A DNA stretch of 64,000 nucleotides from Bacteroides sp. Its GTDB lineage: Bacteria > Bacteroidota > Bacteroidia > Bacteroidales > Muribaculaceae. The translations under genes were made by a program, and so were the position numbers. Below the pieces are notes generated by a model. That model had not been told where the DNA came from. It ran no database searches and was given only the letters and a program-made list of their open reading frames with translations. The stretch spans positions 1-64,000 of the forward strand of contig JAAVCL010000018.1 of NCBI GenBank assembly GCA_014802335.1, read 5' to 3'. Positions within the stretch are counted from its first letter, which is position 1. Every line of letters begins with the position of its first letter. Positions 6,439-15,201 of the stretch are shown here, in pieces.

Positions 6439-8574
6439 ATGGCAACATTAGAGAAAATCAGAAGTAAATCAGTGTTTCTGATCGTAGTGATCGGCTTGGC
6501 ACTGTTAGCCTTTATTGTAGGCGATGCACTGACCAACAGCCGGAACATCTTCGGCGACCACACCACCGTGGCCAAATTAGGAAGCGCCAAAGTCGACATC
6601 ACCGACTATCAGCGCAAACGCGAGCAACTAAACCAGCAGCTTGAGGAAGCACGCCGCAACAATCCTCAGCAATTTGCAAATTTCGACACCCAGGTTCTTC
6701 CTGAAATGGCTGTCGAACAGCTTATTCAGGAGGCATTGGTGCTCAACGCCGCTGAAAAAGCCGGCATCCGCAGCACAGGCACTTCGCTCCGTTACTATAT
6801 GCTCGAGAATCCTCAGAATCCCGAAGTTATAAATATCGTACGCCAGCTCAACGCCGCCGGCATCGCTGCCCAGACTCCCCAGCAGGCCTACGAAATCATA
6901 TTCAATCCGAAACGCAACGGTCTTTCCGACGCTCAGGTCGAACCTTTCCAGCGTGCTTGGCTTGCTGCCGAAAAAGCCACTGAAAAAATGATCAAGCAGC
7001 AGACTTATCAGCGCCTTCTCGTTGGCTCTGTCCGCGCTAACGACCTCGACAAGAAAGCCCTCTATAACGACTACATCACCACCTCGAAAGTGGACTATGC
7101 TTTCCTGCCCTACGGCAAGCTCGACGAAAAGGCTTACCCCGTGAGCGACCAGGAAATCAAAGCCCGTTACGACAAAGACAAAGGTGAATTCATGGTTGAA
7201 CAGCCCACCAAGGAAATCAGCTTCATCGCTGTAAGCATCGCCCCCTCTGATGCCGACCAGAAACTGAGCAAGGAACTCGCAGCCAAGACAGTTGCTGCTC
7301 TCAACTCAGGCTCGCAGATTTCCAAAGAGCTGAAGAAAGAGGGTGTAAGCGTTACACGCCACTCTCAACGCGCCAAAGACCTTCCCCCCTATCTTATGAG
7401 TGCTATTGTGGAATCTTCTTCCGACAGCGCACGCCTCGTGTCCGACAATATCGCAGGCTTCACCGCAGTTCGCGTTGTGTCGCGCACTGCCGAAGTAGAC
7501 TCTATCCAGATCAATGTGGTGTCTACCGCCAGCGAAGCTTTGGGTCGCAAGGTGCTTGCCGCTCTTAACTCAGGTCTTGCCGCCGACTCGGTTGCATCGC
7601 GCTTCCCGGCCGACAGCGTGGCCGCTCAGACCAACCAATGGCTCCCCCTCTACACCGCTGCAGGTGAAACCAACGCACTTCCCAAAAGCCAGCTCGACAG
7701 CCTCCGCAACGCCGGTGGCCGCTATATCACTCTTCAGTCCGGTCCCCAGGGTGCCATGATGGCTCAGATCGTGAAACAGAACTCACCAGTCACCATCTAC
7801 ACCTACGACGAAGCGTCTTACACCCTCACGCCCAGCCAGAAAACTAAAGCCGACGAACGCGCAAAATTCGAAAAATTCATCGGTGCCAACAACACTGCCG
7901 AGAAATTTAACGCCAATGCAGCAAAAGCCGGCTACAATGTGCAGAAATTTATCGTAACGAGCGAGACTCCCGCCGTTCCCCGCATGCAGGGCATGGATCA
8001 GTACTATCCCGAATCACGCCAGGTGATCCGCTGGGTGATGATCGACGGAGAAACTGGTGAAGTGAGCCATATCTATAACTCGGCCGATGCCACTCACCCC
8101 GCAATGTACGCAGTGGCAATTGACGATTCTTACGACAACTACGTGCCTGTAACCAACAAACTGGTGCGCGAAGTCATGGCCGACCGCGTGCGTGCCGACA
8201 AGGCCGGCGACAAGCTCGTTGAACAATACAGCAAGAAAACTCAAAGCCTCCAGAGCGCTGCGCAGGCAATGGGTGTTGAAGTCAAGAACGTTCCTTCATT
8301 CCGCTTCTCAGCCAACGGTGCATCCGGAATTGCCGACCAAACAGTTGTCGGTAAGATTGCCGGCTCGAAAGCAGACAAGAAGGTGAATATCACCAAGGGC
8401 CTCAACGGTATATATGTATATCAGGTGATGGGCAACGGTAAAGAAAACTTCCCCTTCAACGACCAGATGTACGACCAGCAATACTATCAGCTCGTTAACC
8501 CCGATCTGTTCAAGATGCTTAAGGGAACTGACCGTGTAAAGAATAACATCTACAAATTCGAAGCCGGTGAGTAA
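6439..8574 (+). CDS. PpiD/SurA-type membrane-anchored peptidyl-prolyl isomerase or folding factor
   Basis: The 711-residue protein has one N-terminal membrane anchor (about residues 12-32, VFLIVVIGLALLAFIVGDAL). A SurA_N-like helical domain follows (about 45-200: VDITDYQRKREQLNQQLEE ... PEMAVEQLIQEALVLNAAEKAG). A long periplasmic region resembles the PPIC/rotamase arrangement of PpiD (EIKARYDKDKGEFMVEQPTKEISFIAVS). This is the standard length of the Bacteroidales homologue. It should help fold exported proteins in the periplasm. The rotamase domain is diverged, so isomerase activity is uncertain while the chaperone role is likely. It has its own promoter and terminator, hence is monocistronic. 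Confidence 0.87.
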   Translation: MATLEKIRSKSVFLIVVIGLALLAFIVGDALTNSRNIFGDHTTVAKLGSAKVDITDYQRKREQLNQQLEEARRNNPQQFANFDTQVLPEMAVEQLIQEALVLNAAEKAGIRSTGTSLRYYMLENPQNPEVINIVRQLNAAGIAAQTPQQAYEIIFNPKRNGLSDAQVEPFQRAWLAAEKATEKMIKQQTYQRLLVGSVRANDLDKKALYNDYITTSKVDYAFLPYGKLDEKAYPVSDQEIKARYDKDKGEFMVEQPTKEISFIAVSIAPSDADQKLSKELAAKTVAALNSGSQISKELKKEGVSVTRHSQRAKDLPPYLMSAIVESSSDSARLVSDNIAGFTAVRVVSRTAEVDSIQINVVSTASEALGRKVLAALNSGLAADSVASRFPADSVAAQTNQWLPLYTAAGETNALPKSQLDSLRNAGGRYITLQSGPQGAMMAQIVKQNSPVTIYTYDEASYTLTPSQKTKADERAKFEKFIGANNTAEKFNANAAKAGYNVQKFIVTSETPAVPRMQGMDQYYPESRQVIRWVMIDGETGEVSHIYNSADATHPAMYAVAIDDSYDNYVPVTNKLVREVMADRVRADKAGDKLVEQYSKKTQSLQSAAQAMGVEVKNVPSFRFSANGASGIADQTVVGKIAGSKADKKVNITKGLNGIYVYQVMGNGKENFPFNDQMYDQQYYQLVNPDLFKMLKGTDRVKNNIYKFEAGE

Positions 8575-8592
8575 CACCATAAAATAATTAAA

Positions 8593-8630
8593 AATAAGGA
8601 GCGGCCCCCAGGGTCCGCTCCTTATTTTTA
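8593..8630 (+). terminator. Terminator after the PpiD-like gene
   Basis: A 12-pair perfect stem, AATAAGGAGCGG (8593-8604) with CCGCTCCTTATT (8615-8626), is followed by TTT. It lies 19 bp after the stop codon. Confidence 0.85.
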
Positions 8631-8688
8631 ATGAACGTGATTTTTAATGAACATGATTTTTAATGAACATGATTTTTAATGAACGCGC
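8625..8688. repeat. Four 16-bp tandem repeats
   Basis: TTTTTAATGAACRTGA units start at 8625, 8641, 8657 and 8673. Copies 2 and 3 are identical and the last ends in GCGC. The array begins inside the terminator's T tract. The period equals that of the metK leader array, but the sequence is unrelated. Confidence 0.85.
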
Positions 8689-8702
8689 CGAAGACTCCAC
8701 CA

Positions 8703-8733
8703 GACGTGGCGCGCCACGTCCCTACATTTGCCG
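8703..8733. repeat. REP-like palindrome, copy 1
   Basis: GACGTGGCGCGCCACGTC at 8703-8720 is a perfect 18-bp palindrome followed by CCTACATTTGCCG. The same module recurs near 18.5, 32.1, 40.7 and 53.5 kb. The remaining spacer to 8904 has no gene that I can support. Confidence 0.75.
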
Positions 8734-8904
8734 ACGCGCAACCGTTGGTTTTTCTTAAAGACCGCTGAAACATTTTAATCTCTGTTAACAAAACCTCCGA
8801 AAAAAGTGTTATAGGAATATACGCTGCAACTATCGGCTTCAATTACCCTTTTACTCAGGCCTAATGCAACGTGATATAGAAAGTAAAACCAAACACGACA
8901 AAGC

Positions 8905-9498
8905 ATGAAAATCAAACACCTGCTCATCGCAATGCTGATGCTTCTGCCATCGCTGTTCTCGCAGGCTCAGACTGTGGGAATCAAATCTAATCTCTTAGGA
9001 GACGCGATGCTAAGCCCCAACTTAGGATTAGAGTTCGGACTCGCGCCGAAATGGACTCTTGATGTTTCCGGCGAAGTTAACTTCTGGGATGTCGATAACC
9101 ACCGCTGGCGCCACTGGTATGTTATGCCGGAAGCCCGCTACTGGTTCTGCGAGAAATTTGCAGGCCACTTCATTGGTCTGACCGGTATTGCCGGACGCTA
9201 TGATATCGGTAATCTCGGAAAATTCAATATCAACGATAAATTCCTCGGCACCGACTATCATCTTCTCAAAGACGGCCGTGCCCGCGGCTGGGGCTTCGGA
9301 GCCGGATTCGATTATGGTTATGCTTGGCCCGTGGCAAAACATTGGAACATCGAGGCCGAAATCGGCATTGGCTGGATTTGGACAAAATATCGTGAATATC
9401 CTTCACTAAATGCCCCCAAATCGGCAGCCTCTCCTTATAAATATCACAACTATGTCGGCCTCACCAAGCTCGCCGTCAATGTCGAATATCTTTTCTAA
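8905..9498 (+). CDS. DUF3575 outer-membrane or secreted protein
   Basis: The 197-residue protein starts with a cleavable signal peptide (MKIKHLLIAMLMLLPSLFSQAQ, cut after AQA/AQ). The rest is rich in alternating aromatic and polar residues (GLEFGLAPKWTLDVSGEVNFWDV ... YVGLTKLAVNVEYLF) and ends in Phe, as in a small outer-membrane beta-barrel. I recognise the DUF3575 family, commonly found next to DUF3868 and fimbrillin genes in Bacteroidales. It is followed after 9 bp by that partner, so the two form an operon. No fimbrillin gene is nearby. The biochemical role is unproven; involvement in assembly of surface fimbriae is an inference from the family's usual context. Confidence 0.82.
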   Translation: MKIKHLLIAMLMLLPSLFSQAQTVGIKSNLLGDAMLSPNLGLEFGLAPKWTLDVSGEVNFWDVDNHRWRHWYVMPEARYWFCEKFAGHFIGLTGIAGRYDIGNLGKFNINDKFLGTDYHLLKDGRARGWGFGAGFDYGYAWPVAKHWNIEAEIGIGWIWTKYREYPSLNAPKSAASPYKYHNYVGLTKLAVNVEYLF

Positions 9499-9507
9499 AG
9501 CTTCACT

Positions 9508-10935
9508 ATGAAAAAACTGTTAATGTCAATCATAGCCGGTGCAATGGGACTTTGCGCCATGGCTCAGAACGTAGACCAGGTCGGCATTTCTGACATATCT
9601 GTTGAAAAAACCGACAACGGCCAGCTGATCGTGAATATGAACGTCAACCAGAAGCAGACCTCTGTGGCCTATAATCAGCAGCTTGTGGTTACTCCTTATA
9701 TCGTAAGCCTTGACAATTCGCAGCAGTTCAAACTGCCCGCCGTGGTGCTTGCCGGCCGAAACGCCTACTACACTTCAAAACGTAATGATCTTTACACTGC
9801 CCCCGATGCACTGCTTCGCGCCGGCAAAAATAAAGTTTACGCCTACAACACATCCATCCCCTTCCAGGATTGGATGACAAATTCAGTTCTCGGCTTCGAT
9901 GTCAAGACCGAAGGCTGCTGTGGCTCGGCCACCGGCGACGCCTTCCTGCCCGTGGCCGACCTCAACTACGCTCCGCCGCAGTATACCGCCTCTTACAACT
10001 ATATCGAGCCTAAGGCTGCCGATTCCAAATTGTTCAATCTCACCGGGAAAGCATATATCAGCTTTGTTGTCAACAAGACTGCAATCAACCCCGACTATAT
10101 GAACAACAAGGCTGAGCTCAAGAAAATTCTTGACACTATCGACGCCGTGAAGGATAATAAGGATGCGAAGGTGCGTCATATAAAACTCACCGGCTACGCT
10201 TCGCCCGAAGGCCCGTATGAAAACAACGTGCGCCTTGCCGAAGGCCGCACCGTGGCTCTCAAAGACTATGTGCGCAATCTTTACGCATTCCCCGAAAACC
10301 TCTTCGAGACTTCATCCGTGCCCGAAGATTGGGAAGGCCTCAAAGCAGCTGTTGAAAAGTCAGGATTGGCAGATGCCTCGGAAATTGTAGAGTTCATCAA
10401 CTCCGACTATCCCATTGAAAAGCGCAACGACCGTCTGCGTCAGCTTTTCCCCGACACCTATCCTTTCCTTCTCAAGAATATCTACCCCGGTCTGCGCCAC
10501 ACCGACTATGTCATCACCTACGAAGTTCGCAAATATACCGATATCAACGAGATTCGTCAGGTCTTCAAAACTCGTCCGCAGAACCTGAGCCTTAACGAAC
10601 TCTTCCTTTTAGCCAATAGCTACGAACCCGGCACCACCGAGTTCAACGAAGTGTTCGACACGGCTGTCCGCATGTTCCCCGACGATCCGACTGCCAATAT
10701 CAATGCAGCGTCGGCATCTATCAGCCGCGGCGACCTGGCCAGCGCTGAAAAATTCCTGGGACGCGTCGGCAACAACCCCGAAGCTGAATACGTGCGCGGT
10801 GTGCTCGAAGCTAAAAAAGGTAACTACGACAAAGCCGTGAGCCACTTCAAAAATTCACGCGACAAAAACGCGAAAGCAGCTCTCGAACAGATTAAAAATA
10901 TAGAAAACTACAAGGGCGCGGTTTCATTCCGTTAA
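9508..10935 (+). CDS. DUF3868/OmpA-like protein with C-terminal TPR-like repeats
   Basis: The 475-residue protein has a signal peptide (MKKLLMSIIAGAMGLCAMAQ). A beta-rich DUF3868 N-terminal part spans about 21-165, an OmpA-like region about 175-260 (HIKLTGYASPEGPYENNVRLAEGR, the peptidoglycan-contacting fold), and a helical TPR-like tail about 365-470 (GDLASAEKFLGRVGNNPEAEYVRGVLEAKKGNYDKA). It probably sits in the periplasm or outer membrane and tethers a surface structure to the cell wall. The upstream DUF3575 gene ends 9 bp before, so the pair is cotranscribed. In other Bacteroidales this pair leads fimbrial clusters; here it stands without pilin genes. Confidence 0.82.
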   Translation: MKKLLMSIIAGAMGLCAMAQNVDQVGISDISVEKTDNGQLIVNMNVNQKQTSVAYNQQLVVTPYIVSLDNSQQFKLPAVVLAGRNAYYTSKRNDLYTAPDALLRAGKNKVYAYNTSIPFQDWMTNSVLGFDVKTEGCCGSATGDAFLPVADLNYAPPQYTASYNYIEPKAADSKLFNLTGKAYISFVVNKTAINPDYMNNKAELKKILDTIDAVKDNKDAKVRHIKLTGYASPEGPYENNVRLAEGRTVALKDYVRNLYAFPENLFETSSVPEDWEGLKAAVEKSGLADASEIVEFINSDYPIEKRNDRLRQLFPDTYPFLLKNIYPGLRHTDYVITYEVRKYTDINEIRQVFKTRPQNLSLNELFLLANSYEPGTTEFNEVFDTAVRMFPDDPTANINAASASISRGDLASAEKFLGRVGNNPEAEYVRGVLEAKKGNYDKAVSHFKNSRDKNAKAALEQIKNIENYKGAVSFR

Positions 10936-10956
10936 TCCCACCCTATTTACCAAAGG

Positions 10957-10984
10957 AACCGGGAGGTTTGCGCCTCCCGGTTTC
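10957..10984 (+). terminator. Terminator after the DUF3868 gene
   Basis: AACCGGGAGG (10957-10966) pairs perfectly with CCTCCCGGTT (10973-10982) around TTTGCG. The following T run is short, so efficiency may be modest. Confidence 0.65.
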
Positions 10985-11309
10985 ACCAACTCACTCCGAC
11001 CGCACTTCCGCGCAGGCCCCACCTGTGTGGAAGTGTGTCGGCGTTTTCTGACCCGACTCCGGCCATAGTTGTCAACAACTTGTAGATAACTATCGCATAT
11101 TATTGAAATTAAAAGGGTTAAGTATATGTTCGGAATTATTTAATGCATTGCCTCATAAATTCTGAGGCGAACTGTAGAATCCGGCTTCTGTTGCTATGGA
11201 ACCCCATAACGCCTTCAGCCGAATCCAAAATTTCATCCACATAATTTATAATTCAATACGATAAATAATTTCGAACACCTACTTATTAAAAATACAAAAC
11301 AAACTCCTA
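10985..11309. other. Intergenic spacer with small hairpins, upstream of rlmN
   Basis: No gene is visible. A hairpin GCCTCA (11150-11155) with TGAGGC (11163-11168) is present, and a second motif TATGGAACCCCATA lies near 11196. The latter also forms the tip of the long palindrome at 44715-44772. A clear promoter box was not found, so the rlmN promoter is unassigned. Confidence 0.5.
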
Positions 11310-12347
11310 ATGGAAAAGATAAAACTTATCGGGATGAACCTCGACGAACTCAAGGATGTGGCCTACAAAGGGGGGATGCCCCGCTTTGTCGGCAAACAGC
11401 TGGCCGAATGGATATACTCCAAGGGTGCCGTGAGTTTCGACGAGATGGTAAATATCTCTAAGAAAAACAAACAGTGGCTTGCCGATCACTACGAAATCGG
11501 GCGCGAAGCCCCGGTGAAATCCACACGTTCGTCAGACGGCACGGTGAAATATCTTTTCAACGCAGGCCCGGGGCGCTTGATAGAATCCGTCTATATCCCC
11601 GACCATGACCGCGCCACACTCTGCGTCTCCAGTCAGGTGGGCTGCAAGATGAACTGCTACTTCTGCGCCACCGGCAAACTTGGATTCAAAGCAAATCTTA
11701 CCGCCGCTCAGATCATCAACCAAATACTCAGTATTCCTCCCCGCGCCTTAGAAGGCGCCTCCTCCATGAATCCTCTCACCAATGTTGTGTTCATGGGCAT
11801 GGGCGAACCTCTCGACAACTTCGGGGCTGTGGAACGCGCCATCGAGATTCTTACCGCACCCTGGGGACTGGCATGGAGCCCCAAGCGCATCACCGTTTCA
11901 ACAGTGGGCAAACTTCCCCAGCTCAAGGAACTTCTGGACCGCACGCAAGTGCATGTGGCCATAAGCGTTCACACCGCCGACACTCCTCAGCGCGAATCGA
12001 TGATGCCGGCCCAAAAGGCATTCCCCATCTCGAGCGTGATGAAATGCCTTTCAGGCTATGATTTCAGCCACCAGCGTCGCCTTTCGCTCGAATACATCAT
12101 GTGGCGCGGAGTTAACGATGACATTGCCCACGCCGACATGCTGATAAAACTTATCGGCCGACTCGACTGCCGGGTGAATCTGATTCGTTTCCATGCCATT
12201 CCCGGCGTTGACCTCTACCCCGCCTCGGAAGAAAGAATGTTGATGTTCCGCAATTATCTGAACCAGCACGGCATCACGGCCACCATCCGCGCCTCGCGCG
12301 GCGAAGACATTGAGGCTGCCTGCGGAATGCTCGCTGCCAAAAATTAA
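11310..12347 (+). CDS. rlmN: Dual-specificity 23S rRNA/tRNA (adenine-C2)-methyltransferase
   Basis: The 345-residue radical-SAM enzyme methylates C2 of A2503 in 23S rRNA and, in many bacteria, A37 of some tRNAs. The iron-sulfur motif CxxxCxxC is at Cys112, Cys116 and Cys119 (GCKMNCYFCATGKLGF). MGMGEPLDNF is the radical-SAM GGE-type motif, SPKRITVSTVG binds SAM, and the C-terminal ASRGEDIEAACGML holds the second catalytic Cys, which forms the methyl-carrier adduct. Length is normal. pdxA starts 37 bp downstream on the same strand, so rlmN probably leads the long plus-strand operon into the lipid genes. Confidence 0.96.
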   Translation: MEKIKLIGMNLDELKDVAYKGGMPRFVGKQLAEWIYSKGAVSFDEMVNISKKNKQWLADHYEIGREAPVKSTRSSDGTVKYLFNAGPGRLIESVYIPDHDRATLCVSSQVGCKMNCYFCATGKLGFKANLTAAQIINQILSIPPRALEGASSMNPLTNVVFMGMGEPLDNFGAVERAIEILTAPWGLAWSPKRITVSTVGKLPQLKELLDRTQVHVAISVHTADTPQRESMMPAQKAFPISSVMKCLSGYDFSHQRRLSLEYIMWRGVNDDIAHADMLIKLIGRLDCRVNLIRFHAIPGVDLYPASEERMLMFRNYLNQHGITATIRASRGEDIEAACGMLAAKN

Positions 12348-12384
12348 TCTCTTTAATCAAACCGCTTAATCAAACCCGCACATA

Positions 12385-13506
12385 ATGAACACTCCAATCA
12401 GAGTTGGCATAAGCCAAGGCGATTATAACGGTGTCGGTCCTGAAGTTATAATGCGCTCGCTTGCCAACCCCTCAATATGCGAACTATTCACCCCCGTGGT
12501 ATTTGCCGACTGGCGCGTGATCGAACAGGCACGTCGCCCGGTGGAAGGGGAATTGCCCCCGGTTCAGCGAATCAACAACGCTGCCGAGGCGCATCCCGGA
12601 AAGATAAATGTTGTCGATCTGCATCTCAATAATTTTAATCTCACTCCCGGCGTGCCGACGCCGGAATCGGGTGCCGCCGCCGTGGCTGCCCTTGAAAAGG
12701 CCGTGGCTGCGCTCAAGTCCGGAAAAATCGACGTGCTGGTCACCGCCCCAATCTCAAAAGAGGCCGTGCAAAGCGAAATTTTCCATTTTGCCGGACACAC
12801 CGAATATCTTAATCACCACGCCGGTCAGGAATACAAGGCGCAGATGATTTTGCTCGACGACCATATCCGTGTGGCTCTTGTCACCACCCACCTCCCTCTG
12901 GCCCGAATCCCCGAGGCCATCACAATCCAGAGCATCACCGAGGCCGTTGCAAACTTCACACGCACACTGCGCGAAGACTTTGCCATTGAACGCCCCCGCA
13001 TCGCTGTCCTTTCCCTGAACCCGCATTGCGGCGACGGAGGCTTGCTCGGCGACGAAGAAATCCGCACAATCATTCCGGCCATAAAAGAGTGCATCTCCAA
13101 CGGGCTCCTTGCTTTCGGGCCATTTGCCGCCGACGGGTTCTTCGGCTCCGGGGCCTACCGCGACTTCGACGGTATCCTCGCCATGTATCATGACCAGGGT
13201 CTGGCCCCGTTCAAGGCGTTGGCCCGCGAACATGGCGTGAACTTCACAGCCGGGCTCCCCTTCGTGCGCACCAGCCCCGACCATGGCACCGCCTTCGACA
13301 TCGCCTGGACAGGAAAAGCAAACCCAACCTCCATGCGCGAAGCTATCTATAAGGCCATCGACATTTTCAAATGCCGTAAACGCTATGCCGAAGCCGCAGC
13401 CAACCCGCTTAAGATTCGCCCGCAGGCCCCGGCCCGCCCCGAACGCGAACGCAACATAAAATCGGTTAAACCCGAAGAAGCCGACACGGCCGAAAACGAG
13501 AATTAA
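12385..13506 (+). CDS. pdxA: 4-hydroxythreonine-4-phosphate dehydrogenase
   Basis: The 373-residue enzyme oxidises 4-phosphohydroxy-threonine for pyridoxal-phosphate synthesis. Family features are GDYNGVGPEV near the N-terminus, the metal and substrate His residues in FAGHTEYLNHH, LNPHCGDGG, the loop MYHDQGLAPFKAL, and RTSPDHGTAFDIAWTG near the end of the core. A Pro/Arg/Glu-rich tail of about 30 residues (RPQAPARPERERN ...) extends past the usual roughly 330-residue family length and is probably disordered. It sits 37 bp after rlmN and 21 bp before the nucleotidyltransferase gene. Its link to the lipid genes is probably only cotranscription. Confidence 0.95.
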   Translation: MNTPIRVGISQGDYNGVGPEVIMRSLANPSICELFTPVVFADWRVIEQARRPVEGELPPVQRINNAAEAHPGKINVVDLHLNNFNLTPGVPTPESGAAAVAALEKAVAALKSGKIDVLVTAPISKEAVQSEIFHFAGHTEYLNHHAGQEYKAQMILLDDHIRVALVTTHLPLARIPEAITIQSITEAVANFTRTLREDFAIERPRIAVLSLNPHCGDGGLLGDEEIRTIIPAIKECISNGLLAFGPFAADGFFGSGAYRDFDGILAMYHDQGLAPFKALAREHGVNFTAGLPFVRTSPDHGTAFDIAWTGKANPTSMREAIYKAIDIFKCRKRYAEAAANPLKIRPQAPARPERERNIKSVKPEEADTAENEN

Positions 13507-13527
13507 AAACACACTCCACAAACACTC

Positions 13528-14256
13528 ATGAATTTCGGAATTATCGCTGCCGGTGAAGGCAGCCGACTCGTACAGGAGGGCGTGAGCCTCCCAAAGCCTC
13601 TCGTAAACATCGACGGCCGCCCCATGATCGGACGGCTCATTGAAATATTCATTTCATTGGGAGCCGAATGTATCTCAGTGATTGTCAACGAACAGATGAC
13701 CGAAGTGGCCGAATTCCTGCGTAAATATGAAATGCCTCCCGAATGTCGTCTGGAGCTCGTTGTCAAGTCCACACCTTCGTCGATGCACAGTTTCTATGAA
13801 CTGGGGCGCCTGCTGCGCGGCCGCGGACGATTCGTCCTTACAACCGTCGACACAATATTCCGCCGGGAAGATTTCGCCTCCTACGTAAAGGCCTTTACCG
13901 AGGCTCCCCACGGTGTCGAGGGCATGATGGCAGTCACGAGATTTATTGATGATGAAAAGCCGCTCTATGTCGAAACTGACGAGCAAATGGACATCACCGG
14001 TTTTCTCGACACCCCGGCCCCCGGCGTAAAATACATATCGGGAGGAATCTACGGGCTCGACTCGCGTGCAATCGACGTTCTTGACCGTTGTCTTGAAAAC
14101 GGAGTGTCGAGAATGAGGAATTTCCAACGCGCCCTTGTGGCCGACGGCCTTCACCTGAAAGCCTTCGATATGGGTAAAATAATCGACGTGGATCACGCGT
14201 CAGACATCCTCACCGCCGAAAAATTCATTTCATCGGGCGCACAAACAGAAAATTGA
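13528..14256 (+). CDS. NTP-transferase domain protein (sugar/polyol-phosphate nucleotidyltransferase)
   Basis: The 242-residue protein has the nucleotidyltransferase signature GxGxRL as AAGEGSRL (residues 7-14), followed by KPLVNIDGRPMIGRLIE, in which Lys23 should contact the phosphate. The mid-domain TTVDTIFRRED holds the expected metal-binding Asp. It should activate a phosphorylated sugar or polyol with CTP or another NTP. Given the inositol-phosphate synthase and CDP-alcohol transferase downstream, inositol phosphate is an attractive substrate, as in archaeal CTP:inositol-1-phosphate cytidylyltransferases; this is inference. It lies 21 bp after pdxA and 69 bp before the ATP-grasp gene. 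Confidence 0.8.
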   Translation: MNFGIIAAGEGSRLVQEGVSLPKPLVNIDGRPMIGRLIEIFISLGAECISVIVNEQMTEVAEFLRKYEMPPECRLELVVKSTPSSMHSFYELGRLLRGRGRFVLTTVDTIFRREDFASYVKAFTEAPHGVEGMMAVTRFIDDEKPLYVETDEQMDITGFLDTPAPGVKYISGGIYGLDSRAIDVLDRCLENGVSRMRNFQRALVADGLHLKAFDMGKIIDVDHASDILTAEKFISSGAQTEN

Positions 14257-14325
14257 ATCGAAAAAGTTTAAACGACTTCGAAAAGAAGATATAAACACTT
14301 CACTTTTCACAGCACACCAACAATA

Positions 14326-15195
14326 ATGGCAGATATAAAAATAGCGGGAGTGATGCGCGCAGGCGCATATTCACCCAATCACATAGGCAATGATGCCGCC
14401 ATATTTAATGCCGCCGCCGACCAACTCCGCAAACGGGGCTGCGAGGTGGTGGTATACAGCGAACAGCAATTCAACGACTCCGACATCCGCGAGGAGGTTA
14501 TACTCAACATGTGTCGCGAACAGGAATCGATCAGCAAACTCATCTCTCTTGAAGACCGCGGACGCCTTGTAATCAATTCGGGCCACGGCATCCAGAATTG
14601 CACCCGCGAACGCATGACCCGTATCCTCCTTGCCAACGGCATCCCCTATCCCGACAGCCTGATGGTCAACACCAACGAGGACGTGCGCGGCGCCCTTCGC
14701 GAAGCCGGATTCACCTCCTGCTGGATAAAACGCGGAGACTTCCACGCCATGCACAAAGAGGATGTGAGCTATTGCCGCCACATCGAGGAGGCCCAGGATG
14801 TGCTGCACGAATATTTCTACCGCGGCATCAAAAGGGCAGTCATCAATCGCCACCTTGTCGGCGACCTCGTGAAGTTCTACGGTGTCAGCGGCCAGCCCTT
14901 CTTCCACTGGTTCTACCCCTACGACGAAGGACACTCCAAATATGGTTATGAAGCCGTGAACGGCAAGTCGCAGGGCATTCCCTTCGATGCCGACGCGCTG
15001 CACGCCACCTGCCAGCGCGCCGCTGAAATCATGGATGTGCGCATATATGGCGGCGATTGCATCATCGCAGCCGACGGTTCTTTCCAAATCATAGACTTCA
15101 ACGATTGGCCCAGTTTCGCACCATGCCGCGCCGAAGGGAGCGTGGCCATCGCAAAATGCGTGCTGAAAGCTATCAGAGAATGGAAGAAAAATTAA
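14326..15195 (+). CDS. ATP-grasp family enzyme of unknown substrate
   Basis: The 289-residue protein has the C-terminal half of an ATP-grasp fold: VINRHLVGDLVKFYGV and IYGGDCIIAADGSFQIIDFNDWPSFAPCR. There the DxND cluster should bind Mg-ATP, and WPSF is typical of RimK/D-Ala ligase-like members. Lys in CWIKRGDFHAM may be the central ATP-contacting Lys. Such enzymes join a carboxylate to an amine or other nucleophile through an acyl-phosphate. No signal peptide is present. It is 6 bp upstream of the CDP-alcohol transferase, so cotranslation is likely. A role in modifying an inositol-lipid headgroup is conceivable, but nothing in the sequence names the substrate. Confidence 0.75.
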   Translation: MADIKIAGVMRAGAYSPNHIGNDAAIFNAAADQLRKRGCEVVVYSEQQFNDSDIREEVILNMCREQESISKLISLEDRGRLVINSGHGIQNCTRERMTRILLANGIPYPDSLMVNTNEDVRGALREAGFTSCWIKRGDFHAMHKEDVSYCRHIEEAQDVLHEYFYRGIKRAVINRHLVGDLVKFYGVSGQPFFHWFYPYDEGHSKYGYEAVNGKSQGIPFDADALHATCQRAAEIMDVRIYGGDCIIAADGSFQIIDFNDWPSFAPCRAEGSVAIAKCVLKAIREWKKN

Positions 15196-15201
15196 TCGGT
15201 T

